64,000 nt of DNA from Xanthomonas sp. GPE 39 (lineage in GTDB: Bacteria; Pseudomonadota; Gammaproteobacteria; Xanthomonadales; Xanthomonadaceae), in NCBI RefSeq assembly GCF_000963005.1, contig NZ_JZHZ01000007.1:2482808-2546807 (forward strand). The letters run 5' to 3'. The translations under genes and the position numbers were made by a program. The notes below the pieces were generated by a model, which was not told where the DNA came from, made no database searches, and saw only the letters and a list, made by a program, of their open reading frames with translations. Positions 37,699 to 47,369 of the stretch are shown one piece after another. The number at the start of each line of letters is the position of its first letter. The stretch's first letter is position 1.

Positions 37699-38316
37699 AT
37701 GCTGAGCCTGCACCTGCACCTGCAACGCGGGCACTTCGAGCGACACGTGCGCATCGAAGAACAGGCACGCGCCATCGCGTTGATCGGCCCATCCGGTGCC
37801 GGCAAGACCAGCATATTGAACGCCATTGCCGGCGTACTGCGTCCGCGCAGCGGGCGCATCGTCCTGGATGGACGCGTGCTCTACGACAGCGCCAACGGCA
37901 TCGACCTGCCCGCGCACCGACGCCGTATCGGCTACGTTTTTCAGGACGCACGCCTATTCCCGCACATGGACGTGCGCCGCAATCTCGACTACGGCCGCCA
38001 TCAGCGCGCGCAGATGCCGCGCTTCATGTTGGACACCGTCGTCGATCTACTGGACATTGGCGCGTTGCTGGCGCGGCGGCCGGATACCTTGTCCGGCGGC
38101 GAGGCGCAGCGCGTGGCCATCGGGCGCGCCTTGCTCTCGCAGCCGACGATCCTACTGTTGGACGAACCGCTCTGCGCGTTGGACGCCGAACGCCGCAACG
38201 CACTGATTCCCTACCTGCAACGCGTGCGCGACGATATGCGCCTACCGCTGCTATACGTCAGCCACCAGAGCGAGGATGTGGCGCGCATCGCCAATGCGCT
38301 GCATCGGCTGGATTAG
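37699..38316 (+). CDS. modC: molybdate ABC transporter ATPase, short form without TOBE domain
   Basis: A 205-residue ABC ATPase. It has Walker A IGPSGAGKTSILNAI, the Q-loop FQDARLFPHMDV, signature LSGGEAQRVAIGRALL, Walker B LLLDEPLCALDAE and the switch SHQSED. ModC is normally about 350 residues with a C-terminal TOBE/MOP molybdate-binding domain; this one stops right after the nucleotide-binding domain. No in-frame remnant of the missing domain follows before the opposite-strand lipoprotein gene. The ATG at 37699 begins MLSLHLHLQRG. It could power molybdate uptake without the regulatory domain. Confidence 0.9.
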   Translation: MLSLHLHLQRGHFERHVRIEEQARAIALIGPSGAGKTSILNAIAGVLRPRSGRIVLDGRVLYDSANGIDLPAHRRRIGYVFQDARLFPHMDVRRNLDYGRHQRAQMPRFMLDTVVDLLDIGALLARRPDTLSGGEAQRVAIGRALLSQPTILLLDEPLCALDAERRNALIPYLQRVRDDMRLPLLYVSHQSEDVARIANALHRLD

Positions 38317-38333
38317 CCGCAGCGCCTGCGCAT

Positions 38334-38930
38334 TCAATGCGCGCGACCGCGCTGCATGCGCCCGCCCTGCACCGTGGCCTTGCCTTCGCGCACCGCGAAC
38401 GTGAACGCATACGCCAACGTCACCGGCACGTCCTCCACCGACGCGGCATCGTCGCAACGCCCCTCCACTGCCGGCTGCTGCGCGGGATCGGCATAGGTAC
38501 AGATCGCCGCCGGCACGAAGCGCCAACCCGCCACCGCGTCGCGCACCGCCTGCTGCAAATCGGCCATCTCCACCTGCGCCCCCGCGCTGCACTCAGGACG
38601 ATCGTTCAGCGTCTCGCTGCGTTCCACCGCGCCCTGTGCGGACAGGATCACCCGCACGCACAGCATGGTCGGCGACAGACTGCGGCGCGGCGAATCGGCG
38701 GGCAACTGCGGCGTCGGCGTCTGCAACGGCTGGGGCATGCGGAAGACCTGCTGCGACTGCATCTGGTAGCGCAGCACCTGCGCCGCACCGGCAGCGGCGG
38801 ACACGCGGTTGTCCAGCCTCTGCTGATCCACCGAGGCCAGGCGCTGCGGCGATTGCGCCAGCTCGCGCGGGGCCTGGCTGGCACAGCCCGCTAGGCATAG
38901 CGGCAGCAGTAGCGGCCAGCGCGCGCTCAT
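38334..38930 (-). CDS. exported lipoprotein in the BlaR1-like operon
   Basis: A 198-residue protein with a short signal peptide and lipobox LAGC (RWPLLLPLCLAGCASQ), so likely an envelope lipoprotein. The rest is soluble, with a conserved-looking block CVRVILSAQGAVERSETLNDRPECSAGA similar to the TonB C-terminal fold. I do not recognise a specific family. Its start overlaps the M56/BlaR1-like stop (ATGA), so it is coupled to that sensor and may act with it in the envelope. Confidence 0.7.
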   Translation of the reverse strand: MSARWPLLLPLCLAGCASQAPRELAQSPQRLASVDQQRLDNRVSAAAGAAQVLRYQMQSQQVFRMPQPLQTPTPQLPADSPRRSLSPTMLCVRVILSAQGAVERSETLNDRPECSAGAQVEMADLQQAVRDAVAGWRFVPAAICTYADPAQQPAVEGRCDDAASVEDVPVTLAYAFTFAVREGKATVQGGRMQRGRAH

Positions 38931-40390
38931 CGCACCGCCGTGGTTATGCCGCACAGCGGCAGCGCCGCGCGACCGCGCGTGTCTGGAATCAACTTGTCGC
39001 ACAAATCCGCCACCTCTTTGCCAGCATCCTCGCCTAACCGATACCAGCGGTAATCCCCGGCATCGGCAACACCCGCCGGCGGCGACACCGGATCCATGTC
39101 GACCTCGAAAGTGACCGGAACCTTCAACATGGCAGCAACCGCTCGGCCATGCGCCATGGCCGGGTTGAAGCGCCATTGCCAGGCTGCGGCGGCCGCAGCG
39201 GCATCCAACGCCGGGCTGCCGCTACCGTGGTCGAGCACACGCACCGCGCGGACTTTACCGATCGCATCCACCTTGAGCAGCAGCACCACCTTGCCGGAAA
39301 TCCCCGCGCGCACGGCCGCTTCCGGATAGTGCGGCGGGGGCATGAAGCGCGCCGAGGGAAACCAGGTGACGGCGTCCGCCGCCGGACGTTGCGTCTCACG
39401 CGGCGCAGGCTGATCCAGCCTGTCTTTCACCACGCCAACAAGCGCCACGTCGCGGGCCATCGCGATGGCAGGCACGCTGGAAGCAAGCACCAACGCCGTG
39501 ACGCTGCCACCCAGGACAGCCAGCGCGACCACCGCAATGCCGACACCGCGCCGCCAGCCGCGCACGGCTGGCCGTTGCAGCAGCACGATGCGTTGCCGCA
39601 ACAGCGCACCCGCCTGCCAATGGCAACCGACCGGCAACGCGACCGCATCCAACTGCGTCTGCAGCATCGCCTCGGCATAGCTGCGGCGCGAGCACGGATG
39701 CCGTGCCAGCACCGCCGCATCGCAGGCCAGTTCCTGATCGACGCAGAAGCACGTCGCCGCCCAATGCAGGAGCGGATTGAACCAGTACACGCAGCGCAGT
39801 GCCGCCAACAGCAGATTGCAGCGCGTGTCGCCACGGGCGATGTGCATGCGTTCGTGCGCCAGCACCAACTGCGCCTGCTGCGGCGGATAGCGCTCGGCAA
39901 AGTTCGCCGGCAGCACCACCTGTGGGCGCCACGCGCCCAGCACCAGTGGACCATGCAGCGCATGTTGCGCGATCGACACGCCCGGCTCGCTCGACTGCAA
40001 ACGGCCCAGGCTGCGGCGATAACGGCGCTGTTGCCGCCACAACAGCGCCGCCATCGTCATCATGCCCAACGTCCAGAACGCCACCAGCCAAACCGCGCTT
40101 GCCCCCGTCGCCAGCGATGCAGCGGCGGCGGACGCATCCGCCACGGCGTGCGGAGCACCCACCCGCACGCTCGGCATCGCCACGGTAAAAGCCGCCGGCA
40201 GCGGCGGGTGCCAACCGCCCGGCAGCAGCGTGGCGAGTATCGCCAACGGCACCACGATCCACAGCACATAGGCAATGCCGGCACCGAAGACACGCCGCAT
40301 TGGTGCGCGCAATGCCAGGACCGCCACGATCGCCCCACTGCCGGCTAACGCCGTCGTGGCAATGCTTGTCACGATTGCTTCAATGCTCAT
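38927..40390 (-). CDS. BlaR1/MecR1-like M56 peptidase with TonB-type C-terminal domain
   Basis: A 487-residue membrane protein. The N-terminal part has several membrane segments and a gluzincin-type zinc site LVLAHERMHIARGD (HExxH-like HERMH), the M56 peptidase that in BlaR1 and MecR1 cleaves the BlaI repressor. After a further membrane segment (about residue 285) the periplasmic part, from about residue 340, is not a penicillin-binding sensor but a TonB C-terminal-like domain (HYPEAAVRAGISGKVVLLLKVDAIGKVRAVRV... AAWQWRFNPAM). The blaI gene overlaps its start by 11 bases. The ligand is therefore unlikely to be a beta-lactam. Confidence 0.88.
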   Translation of the reverse strand: MSIEAIVTSIATTALAGSGAIVAVLALRAPMRRVFGAGIAYVLWIVVPLAILATLLPGGWHPPLPAAFTVAMPSVRVGAPHAVADASAAAASLATGASAVWLVAFWTLGMMTMAALLWRQQRRYRRSLGRLQSSEPGVSIAQHALHGPLVLGAWRPQVVLPANFAERYPPQQAQLVLAHERMHIARGDTRCNLLLAALRCVYWFNPLLHWAATCFCVDQELACDAAVLARHPCSRRSYAEAMLQTQLDAVALPVGCHWQAGALLRQRIVLLQRPAVRGWRRGVGIAVVALAVLGGSVTALVLASSVPAIAMARDVALVGVVKDRLDQPAPRETQRPAADAVTWFPSARFMPPPHYPEAAVRAGISGKVVLLLKVDAIGKVRAVRVLDHGSGSPALDAAAAAAAWQWRFNPAMAHGRAVAAMLKVPVTFEVDMDPVSPPAGVADAGDYRWYRLGEDAGKEVADLCDKLIPDTRGRAALPLCGITTAVR

Positions 40391-40748
40391 CGTCCAGCTC
40401 CTGGATCAGTCGTTTGAGTTCGGTGACATCGGCATCGCTGAGCTTGCCGCGTTCGCTGAAGTGCGCCACCAGCGGCGCGATGCGGCCACCGAACAGGCGC
40501 TCGAGCAAACCTTCGCTCTGTTGCTGCACCCATTGCGCGCGCTGCAAGAGTGGTGTGTACAAATAACGCCGGCCTTGTTTGTCGGCACGGATCGCGCCCT
40601 TGTTGAGCAAGCGGTTGAGCAGGGTCTTGACCGTGGGCTCGGCCCAACCGCCATGCCCCGACAAGGCCGCGAACACCTCCTCGGCGCTGAGCGGGTGCCG
40701 CTCCCACAGCACCTCCATGACCACGGCTTCCGCCTCGCTGATCGACAT
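40380..40748 (-). CDS. blaI: BlaI/MecI-family repressor
   Basis: A 122-residue winged-helix repressor. It shows SEAEAVVMEVLWERHPLSAEEV, the recognition helix GGWAEPTVKTLLNRLLNKGAIRADKQGRRYLYTPLL, and a C-terminal dimerisation helix. It would bind the palindromes just upstream (40753-40786) and be inactivated by cleavage by the M56 protein encoded next. The start at 40748 is preferred because the longer frame upstream runs through the operators. Confidence 0.92.
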   Translation of the reverse strand: MSISEAEAVVMEVLWERHPLSAEEVFAALSGHGGWAEPTVKTLLNRLLNKGAIRADKQGRRYLYTPLLQRAQWVQQQSEGLLERLFGGRIAPLVAHFSERGKLSDADVTELKRLIQELDDEH

Positions 40749-40752
40749 ACAT

Positions 40753-40786
40753 TTACACCTGTAATTTTTATCGATTACATGAGTAA
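40753..40786. promoter_or_regulatory. two BlaI-type operators upstream of blaI
   Basis: TTACACCTGTAA (40753-40764) is a perfect palindrome, and TTACATGAGTAA (40775-40786) carries TTAC/GTAA arms. Both resemble the TACA-N-TGTA core of BlaI/MecI sites, and they are 22 bases apart, about two helix turns, on the face that two dimers would share. They lie immediately before the repressor start, so autoregulation is likely. Confidence 0.65.
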
Positions 40787-40857
40787 ACGGATCTATTGTC
40801 AAGCACTTTCGTCATCCGATGCGGGCACGCTCAACGCCCCTCGCCTAAGCTATCGCG

Positions 40858-42804
40858 ATGACCGACCACTTCGACGATCTCGACGCCGCTGTCGAGCTGA
40901 TCCTGCAGCGCATCCCCGGCCCGCTGCGGATCGGCGCGCCACTGGGCCTGGGCAAACCGCACCGCCTGCTCAACGCGCTATACACGCGGATCCAAGCCGA
41001 TGCCACGCGGCCCATGCAGCTCTACACCGCGCTGTCGTTGCATCCGCCAGCACCCGGAGGCGGCCTGCAGGGGCGCTTCGCACGGCCATTCCTGCAACGC
41101 CATTTCGGCGAGGATTTCCCCAAACTCAAGTACGTGGAAGCACTGCGCCGCGACGCGCTGCCGGCGCATATCCAAGTGGAAGAGTTCTACATGCAGTCCG
41201 GCGCGTTGCTGCGCTCGACCCAGGCACAACGCCGCTACACCAGCCTCAACTACACCCACGCCGCCGACGCGGTGGCGCAACGCGCACCGAACCTGATCGT
41301 GCAGAAGGTCGCGCGTGCGCCCGACGGCAATGGCCTATCGTTCTCCTGCAATAACGACATCACCCAGGACACGCTGGACGCACTGCAACGGCGCGGCTTG
41401 CCACGGCCGCTGCTGGTGGCCGAGGTCGATCCGCAATTGCCGTGGATCGGCGGCAGCGCCGCGGTGGACCCTGCGTTCTTCGATCTGGTGCTGACGCCGC
41501 CTGCACCATACCCCGCACTGTTCGGGTTGCCGCGACATCCCGTGGCCGATACCGACTACGCCATCGGCCTGTATGCCAGCACCCTGGTGCGCGACGGCGG
41601 CACGCTGCAGATCGGCATCGGCACGCTGGCCGATGCGCTGTGCCACGCGCTGGTGCTGCGGCATACCGACAACGCACGCTATCGACAAGTGCTGGCAGCG
41701 CTGGATCCCGCACTGGAACAGCATCCGACGGTCCGCGCCTGCGGCGGGTTGGCGCCGTTCTCCGTTGGCCTGTTCGGGTGCAGCGAGATGCTCAACGAAG
41801 GCTTCCGACAACTGGTCCAATGCGGGGTGATCCGCCGCAAGGTGCTCGACGACACCGCACTGATGCAACGCGTGGCCGACGGCAGCGCCGATGCGCAGGA
41901 TCTACAGCGGCTGCAACGCGACGGTGAATACCTGCAAGGTGCGTTCTATCTTGGCTCGCCCGCGTTCTACGCCTGGCTGCGCGACATGGACCCGCAAGCG
42001 CGCGCGGGGATCGGCATGCACCGCATCAGCGAGATCAACCAGCTCTATGGCAATGAAGCGCTGCGTCGTTTGCAGCGACGGCAGGCGCGCTTCTTCAACT
42101 CCTGCATGATGGTCACCGCACTGGGCGCGGCGGTGTCCGATGGGCTGGACGACGGCCGCGTGGTGTCCGGCGTCGGTGGTCAGTACAACTTCGTCGCCAT
42201 GGCGCATGCACTGGAGGATGCGCGCAGCGTGCTGATGTTCCGTGCCACCCGCAGCGACGGCGGCGCAACGCACTCCAATGTGCGCTGGAACTACGGCCAC
42301 ACCACCATCGCGCGCCATCTGCGCGATCTCTACGTCAATGAGTACGGTATCGCCGACCTGCGCGGATCGACCGACGAGGACTGCATCGCCGCGATGCTGG
42401 GGATCACCGACGCGCAAGCGCAACCGGCGCTGCTGGCCGAGGCCAAGCGTCACGGCAAACTGCCGGCCGACTTCGTGGCGCCGCCGCACTGGCAGCGCCA
42501 GCGTGCCGCGCGCGTGCGCGACGCGCTAGCGCCATTCCGCGCCGACGGCACCTTGCCCGACTATCCACTGGGCAGCGACTTCACCGAGGTGGAACAACGC
42601 CTGTTGCGTGCGCTGAGCTGGCTGCAAGAACGCACCGCCAGCACCGGCGCGAAAGTACTGACGCTGGCACGGGCATTGCTGACGCACCACGACGCAGATC
42701 CCGCCTGCCTGCAGCGCATGGCACTGGACAGCCCACGCACGACCGGCGAACGTATTCAGGCACGGTTACTGGCATTTGCATTGAAACAAACCTCCTCGCC
42801 CTGA
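40858..42804 (+). CDS. acetyl-CoA hydrolase/transferase family protein
   Basis: A 648-residue member of the CoA-transferase family I superfamily. The C-terminal half contains the family pattern GIGTLADALCHAL, NSCMMVTALGAAVSDGLDDGRVVSGVGGQYNFVAMAHAL and YGIADLRGSTDEDCI. It is larger than typical (about 430-500 residues) owing to an extra N-terminal region and a C-terminal tail. It probably moves CoA between carboxylic acids; the substrate is unknown. It is divergent from blaI. Confidence 0.85.
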   Translation: MTDHFDDLDAAVELILQRIPGPLRIGAPLGLGKPHRLLNALYTRIQADATRPMQLYTALSLHPPAPGGGLQGRFARPFLQRHFGEDFPKLKYVEALRRDALPAHIQVEEFYMQSGALLRSTQAQRRYTSLNYTHAADAVAQRAPNLIVQKVARAPDGNGLSFSCNNDITQDTLDALQRRGLPRPLLVAEVDPQLPWIGGSAAVDPAFFDLVLTPPAPYPALFGLPRHPVADTDYAIGLYASTLVRDGGTLQIGIGTLADALCHALVLRHTDNARYRQVLAALDPALEQHPTVRACGGLAPFSVGLFGCSEMLNEGFRQLVQCGVIRRKVLDDTALMQRVADGSADAQDLQRLQRDGEYLQGAFYLGSPAFYAWLRDMDPQARAGIGMHRISEINQLYGNEALRRLQRRQARFFNSCMMVTALGAAVSDGLDDGRVVSGVGGQYNFVAMAHALEDARSVLMFRATRSDGGATHSNVRWNYGHTTIARHLRDLYVNEYGIADLRGSTDEDCIAAMLGITDAQAQPALLAEAKRHGKLPADFVAPPHWQRQRAARVRDALAPFRADGTLPDYPLGSDFTEVEQRLLRALSWLQERTASTGAKVLTLARALLTHHDADPACLQRMALDSPRTTGERIQARLLAFALKQTSSP

Positions 42805-43017
42805 TCCGCTGGACTGCATCGACAGCGGCCGGAAAACCTTGCAGGTCGGCGTCACGCGGCGGTTCTGCAAGGTGGTCCTGGCGCGGCCATCATGACCGGC
42901 GATGCCAAACCCTATCGACGAACGCGATCCGCGTTACACGAAAATGAAATAATCGAGAAAGAATAGCGTCAAGCAAGACTGTGATGATGTTAATGAATTT
43001 TTATCTTGTATTGCTGC

Positions 43018-44196
43018 ATGCACGCTCATTGTTCTTTTACGTCGTTGTCGCCGCTGTCCGATCGCACCGCCTCCGCCACGCCACGCCCGCAGCGCACAGC
43101 GCTGGCCCGCATGCTGATCGCGTTGCTCGCCGCCGCCGCGCCGATGGCGTTGCAGGCAGCGCCAAAACTCAACGAATTGCAATACATCGGCAGCCACAAC
43201 AGCTACCACGCTGGATTCGCGCCTAGCGAAGCCACGCTGTTGCAGCGCATGGATCCGGCGATGTTTGCGACACTCAATTACCGTCATCCACCGTTGACCC
43301 AGCAACTGGACGACGGTGTGCGGCAGCTCGAACTGGACATCTATGCCGACGCCAAGGGCGGGCGCTACGCGCACCCGGCGCTCATCCAACAGATCGCCAA
43401 GGCTGGGCTGCCGCCGGCGCCGGCCTTCGCTCCGCCAGGGGTGATGGAACGTCCGGGTTTCAAGGTGCTGCACATCCAGGACCTCGACCAACGCAGCACC
43501 TGCCAACCCCTCGTGGCCTGCCTGCGCGAAGTGCGTGCCTGGTCGAAACAGCATCCGGGTCATGTGCCGATCTTCATCCTGCTGGAAACCAAGGAATCGC
43601 CCATGCAACTGGCGTTCCCGACGGTCCAGCCGGAACCGTTCAATACCGCCGCGCTGGATGCGCTGGATCGCGAATTGCGCTCGGTCTTCAAGCCCGGCGA
43701 ATACATCAGCCCCGATCAGGTGCGTGGCAAGGCGCCCACACTCAATGCCGCGATCCTGGCCCACGGCTGGCCGTCGTTGGACGATGCGCGCGGCAAGGTC
43801 GTGTTTCTGTTCGACCAAAGCAGCGTCGGCCACGATTATCTGGCCGGCCATCCGGCGTTGCGCGGCCGGGTGTGCTTCACCAATGCGGTGCCCGGCGAGG
43901 CCGATGCGGCCTTTATCAAGCGCAACGACAGCAGTGCCGAAGAGATCGCACGCCTGGTCAAAGCCGGCTACTTGGTCCGCACCCGGACCGATGCGGACCT
44001 GAAAGAAGCCGAGCACGGCGACACCGCGCGTCGCGACGCCATGTTAGCCAGCGGTGCGCAACTGCTCAGCACCGACTTTCCCGATCACGAGCCCGCCGCT
44101 TCCGGTTATGTGGTGCGCTTCGGCGAGCACATGGTCGCGCGCTGCAATCCGCAACTGCCGAACACCCACTGCCAAGGCGTCGATCTGAGCCACTGA
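43018..44196 (+). CDS. secreted phosphatidylinositol-specific phospholipase C-like protein
   Basis: A 392-residue exported protein of the Ca2+-dependent PI-PLC C1 type. After a hydrophobic signal (MLIALLAAAAPMALQAAPKL, from residue 32 of this start) the catalytic domain opens YIGSHNSYHAGF with the first catalytic His, then LTQQLDDGVRQLELDIYAD, LHIQDLDQRSTC and PIFILLETKES. It would cleave phosphoinositide head groups from membranes or host lipids. The true start is uncertain between 43018 and 43111. A TonB-dependent receptor follows after 140 bases, suggesting uptake of the released product. Confidence 0.85.
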   Translation: MHAHCSFTSLSPLSDRTASATPRPQRTALARMLIALLAAAAPMALQAAPKLNELQYIGSHNSYHAGFAPSEATLLQRMDPAMFATLNYRHPPLTQQLDDGVRQLELDIYADAKGGRYAHPALIQQIAKAGLPPAPAFAPPGVMERPGFKVLHIQDLDQRSTCQPLVACLREVRAWSKQHPGHVPIFILLETKESPMQLAFPTVQPEPFNTAALDALDRELRSVFKPGEYISPDQVRGKAPTLNAAILAHGWPSLDDARGKVVFLFDQSSVGHDYLAGHPALRGRVCFTNAVPGEADAAFIKRNDSSAEEIARLVKAGYLVRTRTDADLKEAEHGDTARRDAMLASGAQLLSTDFPDHEPAASGYVVRFGEHMVARCNPQLPNTHCQGVDLSH

Positions 44197-44338
44197 TCGA
44201 CATCCGCCACGCAACAGCACAGCGAAAACAGCGCGCATCCTCAATAAAGCGATGGAAAGCTTGAGCGATTGCGCGTCTGTCGCCGTGCGCGCGCAGGCGG
44301 ACGCAGACGTTTCTTTTCCAACCCCACGAGTCTTCAAC

Positions 44339-47062
44339 ATGCAACAGATGCAGCATCTCGGTCGTTTGACCTGCGCCATCGCCACCGCGCTGGCGATTTC
44401 CGTACCAGCCTATGCGGACGAAGTCAGCGACCGCAACACGACGACGCTGGACTCGGTCAACGTGCAGGCCGCGCAAGCCGCCGCACCGGGATCGCTGGAC
44501 GAACAACGCATGTCCACCGGCGTCAACAGTGTGATGAGCAAGCAACAGATCGACGCGATCCCCTCCGGCGGCATCGCCGACGTGGTCTCACATCTGCCTG
44601 GCTTGTCCTCCTATAGCGATATGCACCTGGGCCAGGCCACCACTGGCGAGAACGCGTATGTCAGCATCCGCGGCCTGGACGCCAGCTACAACGCCTATTC
44701 CCTCAACGGTTTCAGCATGCCCGAAACCGACTCCTCCACCCGTGCGATCTCGCTGAATATGCTCGCGCCGTTCGGCATCCAGTCGGTCAACGTGTCCAAG
44801 TCGCCGACATCGGATATGCCGGGCGACGCCACCGGCGGAGCAATCGATATGCGCACTCCGAGCGCGTTCGATTTCAGCGGCGACTTCTACGGCAAGACCA
44901 CCGCGCAGGGTCAACTCAATGCGCTGGCGTCCAAACTCGGCGGCAAAGACAAAGGTGGCATGCTGCAGCAGGAATTGGCCTGGAAATTCGGCGAAGACCA
45001 TGCCTTCGGCCTGTATGCCTCGGCGTATTACGGCAACAACAACAATATGGCGCAGGCACCTGCGCCCAATAGCAAATATGTCCCGCTGGACCCAAGCCAG
45101 GCCAACGCCAGCGACCTGCGCAATGTCGGCCCACTGATCGACACCCGCTACAAGTACAGCATCTACACCAGCCAGATCAAACGTTACGGCGCCAATCTCA
45201 GCTTCGACTGGCAGGGCGAAAACAGCGCGCTCTATGCACGCGCCATCTACGGCAACTACAGCGTCACCGGGCAGCAGGATCAATCCAGCGCGCGCCTGGA
45301 AACGGTGAACAATCAACCCACGGCAGTGCGTGGCGGCTACTTCAATACGCACGACATCGACGAGACGCTGGCGACGCTGCAACTGGGCGGACAGACCACG
45401 CTGGACCGTCTGCATTTCGACTACGGCACCTCGTTCGGACGCGGCACGCGCAGCCGTCCAGACTATGTATCGGCGAGCCTGTACGGCTTCACCCCCGGCA
45501 GCTTCGCCTTCGATCTCAGCGACACGACGTATCCGAGCATCGAGCAAAGCCCGCAGAACCTGAAAGACTTTTTCTACAACCTGAATTCCTCGCTGTTCTG
45601 GAAAACCCAGGGCCATGACGCCGGCAGCCACGATAATCACCTCAATGCGCACACCGATATCACCTATCGCGTGGATGGCGATGTGCTGGACAACGTCAAG
45701 ACCGGCCTGGCCGTGGACCACTCCGACCGTGGTGCCTACGATCATCCGTTCTTCCACAAGGATGGCAACCTCATCTACAACGGCCCGTATTTCGGCGGCC
45801 CCAACTACGTATTCCCCAACGCGGGTGGTCCGCCGCTGGGCGCGCTACCGGGACGCCTGACCTACAACGCCTTCGATGGTCACTACCACGGTCCGTTCAA
45901 GATCCTGGACCGCGACTGGGTGTTGGCGCAGGCGGTGCCCTACAAGTACGCCAACGATCCGACCGGCGCGGGCGCCTATACGGCTAACGACTACAACGCC
46001 AATACCACATCGAGCACCGAAGCGATCTATTCCGGTTACACGATGGCCACGCTGCATTTCGGCGCGCTGAGCATCGTGCCTGGTGTGCGCTACGAACTCA
46101 CGCGTTATTCGGCCGATTCCTGGCAATCCAACGGCGATGGCAACACCGGCCGCTTCGTCGGCGCTGGCCGCACCTACGCCGAAGTGCTGCCTGGAATCAA
46201 TTTGAACTATCGCCCGGACGACTTCACCGTCTACCGCGCCTCGCTGCGCCGCAGCCTCAGCCGTCCGGCCTTCGGCCTGATCTCCGGCGAAACCGTCTAT
46301 ACGATCGACCCCAATCAGAAAGTCATCGGCATTTCCAAGCCCAATCCCAATCTGCAACCGAGCACGGCCGACAACCTCGACTTGTCTGCCGAGTTCTACG
46401 ATCACAACGGCGGCGTTCTCAGCGCATCGACGTATTACAAGCGCATCAACGGCTTCATCTATACCTCGCAATCGGCCACCAGTAACGACAACACGCTCGG
46501 CGGCCTGGTCCCCACCGGCACCACCTTCGAGAACGGCGTGCCGGTGACCATGCCGCAGAACGGCGGCACGGCCAAGTTGTACGGTGTGGAGTTCAACGGC
46601 AGCAAGCGCTTGCAGAACCTGCCCGGGGTGTGGAGCAATTTCGGAGTCAGCGCCAACCTCACGCTGCAACACAGCGCCGCCGACAGCAAGCGCACCGATC
46701 AACCGGAAAAAACCTGGCTGCCGCGCGCACCGGAACGTATCTACAACCTGGATCTGTTCTACGACGACAGCCGGCTGCGTGCCGACCTGAGCTACAACTA
46801 CACCGGCCTGCAGTTGCTCGGCCTGACCAGCGACCGACTGAACTACTACCTGCAACCGGTCAAATCGCTGGACTTCACCGCGACCTACCACCTGCCGCAC
46901 GGCATCGATGTGGGAATCGCAGCCAAGAACCTGCTCAATTCCGCGACCTTCTACGAAACCCAGGGCAAGTCCAGCCGATACATGGCCTACGACCCGGGCG
47001 CCGACGGTGCCTACGTGGAAACCGGACGCGTGTACATGCTGACCCTGAGTTACACCTACTGA
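44339..47062 (+). CDS. TonB-dependent outer-membrane receptor
   Basis: A 907-residue receptor. A signal peptide (LTCAIATALAISVPAYA) is followed by a short TonB-box region (TTTLDSVNVQAA), a plug domain with IPSGGIADVVSHLPG, VSIRGLDASYNAYSLNGF, and GGAIDMRTPSAF, then a 22-strand barrel ending in LTLSYTY with the terminal aromatic. It lacks an N-terminal STN domain, so it is not expected to signal to an anti-sigma factor. It is downstream of the PI-PLC-like gene on the same strand. The substrate is unknown; the pairing suggests a lipid-derived sugar phosphate. A hairpin (CCGGCGC/GCGCCGG, 47080-47096) follows the stop without a T run. Confidence 0.93.
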   Translation: MQQMQHLGRLTCAIATALAISVPAYADEVSDRNTTTLDSVNVQAAQAAAPGSLDEQRMSTGVNSVMSKQQIDAIPSGGIADVVSHLPGLSSYSDMHLGQATTGENAYVSIRGLDASYNAYSLNGFSMPETDSSTRAISLNMLAPFGIQSVNVSKSPTSDMPGDATGGAIDMRTPSAFDFSGDFYGKTTAQGQLNALASKLGGKDKGGMLQQELAWKFGEDHAFGLYASAYYGNNNNMAQAPAPNSKYVPLDPSQANASDLRNVGPLIDTRYKYSIYTSQIKRYGANLSFDWQGENSALYARAIYGNYSVTGQQDQSSARLETVNNQPTAVRGGYFNTHDIDETLATLQLGGQTTLDRLHFDYGTSFGRGTRSRPDYVSASLYGFTPGSFAFDLSDTTYPSIEQSPQNLKDFFYNLNSSLFWKTQGHDAGSHDNHLNAHTDITYRVDGDVLDNVKTGLAVDHSDRGAYDHPFFHKDGNLIYNGPYFGGPNYVFPNAGGPPLGALPGRLTYNAFDGHYHGPFKILDRDWVLAQAVPYKYANDPTGAGAYTANDYNANTTSSTEAIYSGYTMATLHFGALSIVPGVRYELTRYSADSWQSNGDGNTGRFVGAGRTYAEVLPGINLNYRPDDFTVYRASLRRSLSRPAFGLISGETVYTIDPNQKVIGISKPNPNLQPSTADNLDLSAEFYDHNGGVLSASTYYKRINGFIYTSQSATSNDNTLGGLVPTGTTFENGVPVTMPQNGGTAKLYGVEFNGSKRLQNLPGVWSNFGVSANLTLQHSAADSKRTDQPEKTWLPRAPERIYNLDLFYDDSRLRADLSYNYTGLQLLGLTSDRLNYYLQPVKSLDFTATYHLPHGIDVGIAAKNLLNSATFYETQGKSSRYMAYDPGADGAYVETGRVYMLTLSYTY

Positions 47063-47369
47063 TGACCGCCCCCATGCCTCCGGCGCGCTGCGCCGGGGGC
47101 GTAGTGGTCGAATGGCCGCAACGCCTTCGCCGTGATTTTTCGAATAAAACAGCAAAACGCAGTATGTGCTTGGCTTTCATGAATTTTGACTCGCGCTCCT
47201 AGAACAAAACTCAAGCCCAAGCACCGATGACACTGCCCCTAATACTTATTTTAGGAATTGGCAGAAATCAATAGGATTGCCTAGCGCGCGATTGCGGCGA
47301 ATTGTCGGCTCGCCGCCCTATATGGCAAACCGCCAGCGTCAATGATGCTGGGATTGCGGCTCCGCCGTT
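47063..47369. other. intergenic region between the TonB receptor and the secretion module
   Basis: 307 bases. It starts with the receptor's 3' hairpin and contains an AT-rich patch around 47210-47270, but no coding frame or RNA gene I can support. It separates two convergent units. Confidence 0.4.
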
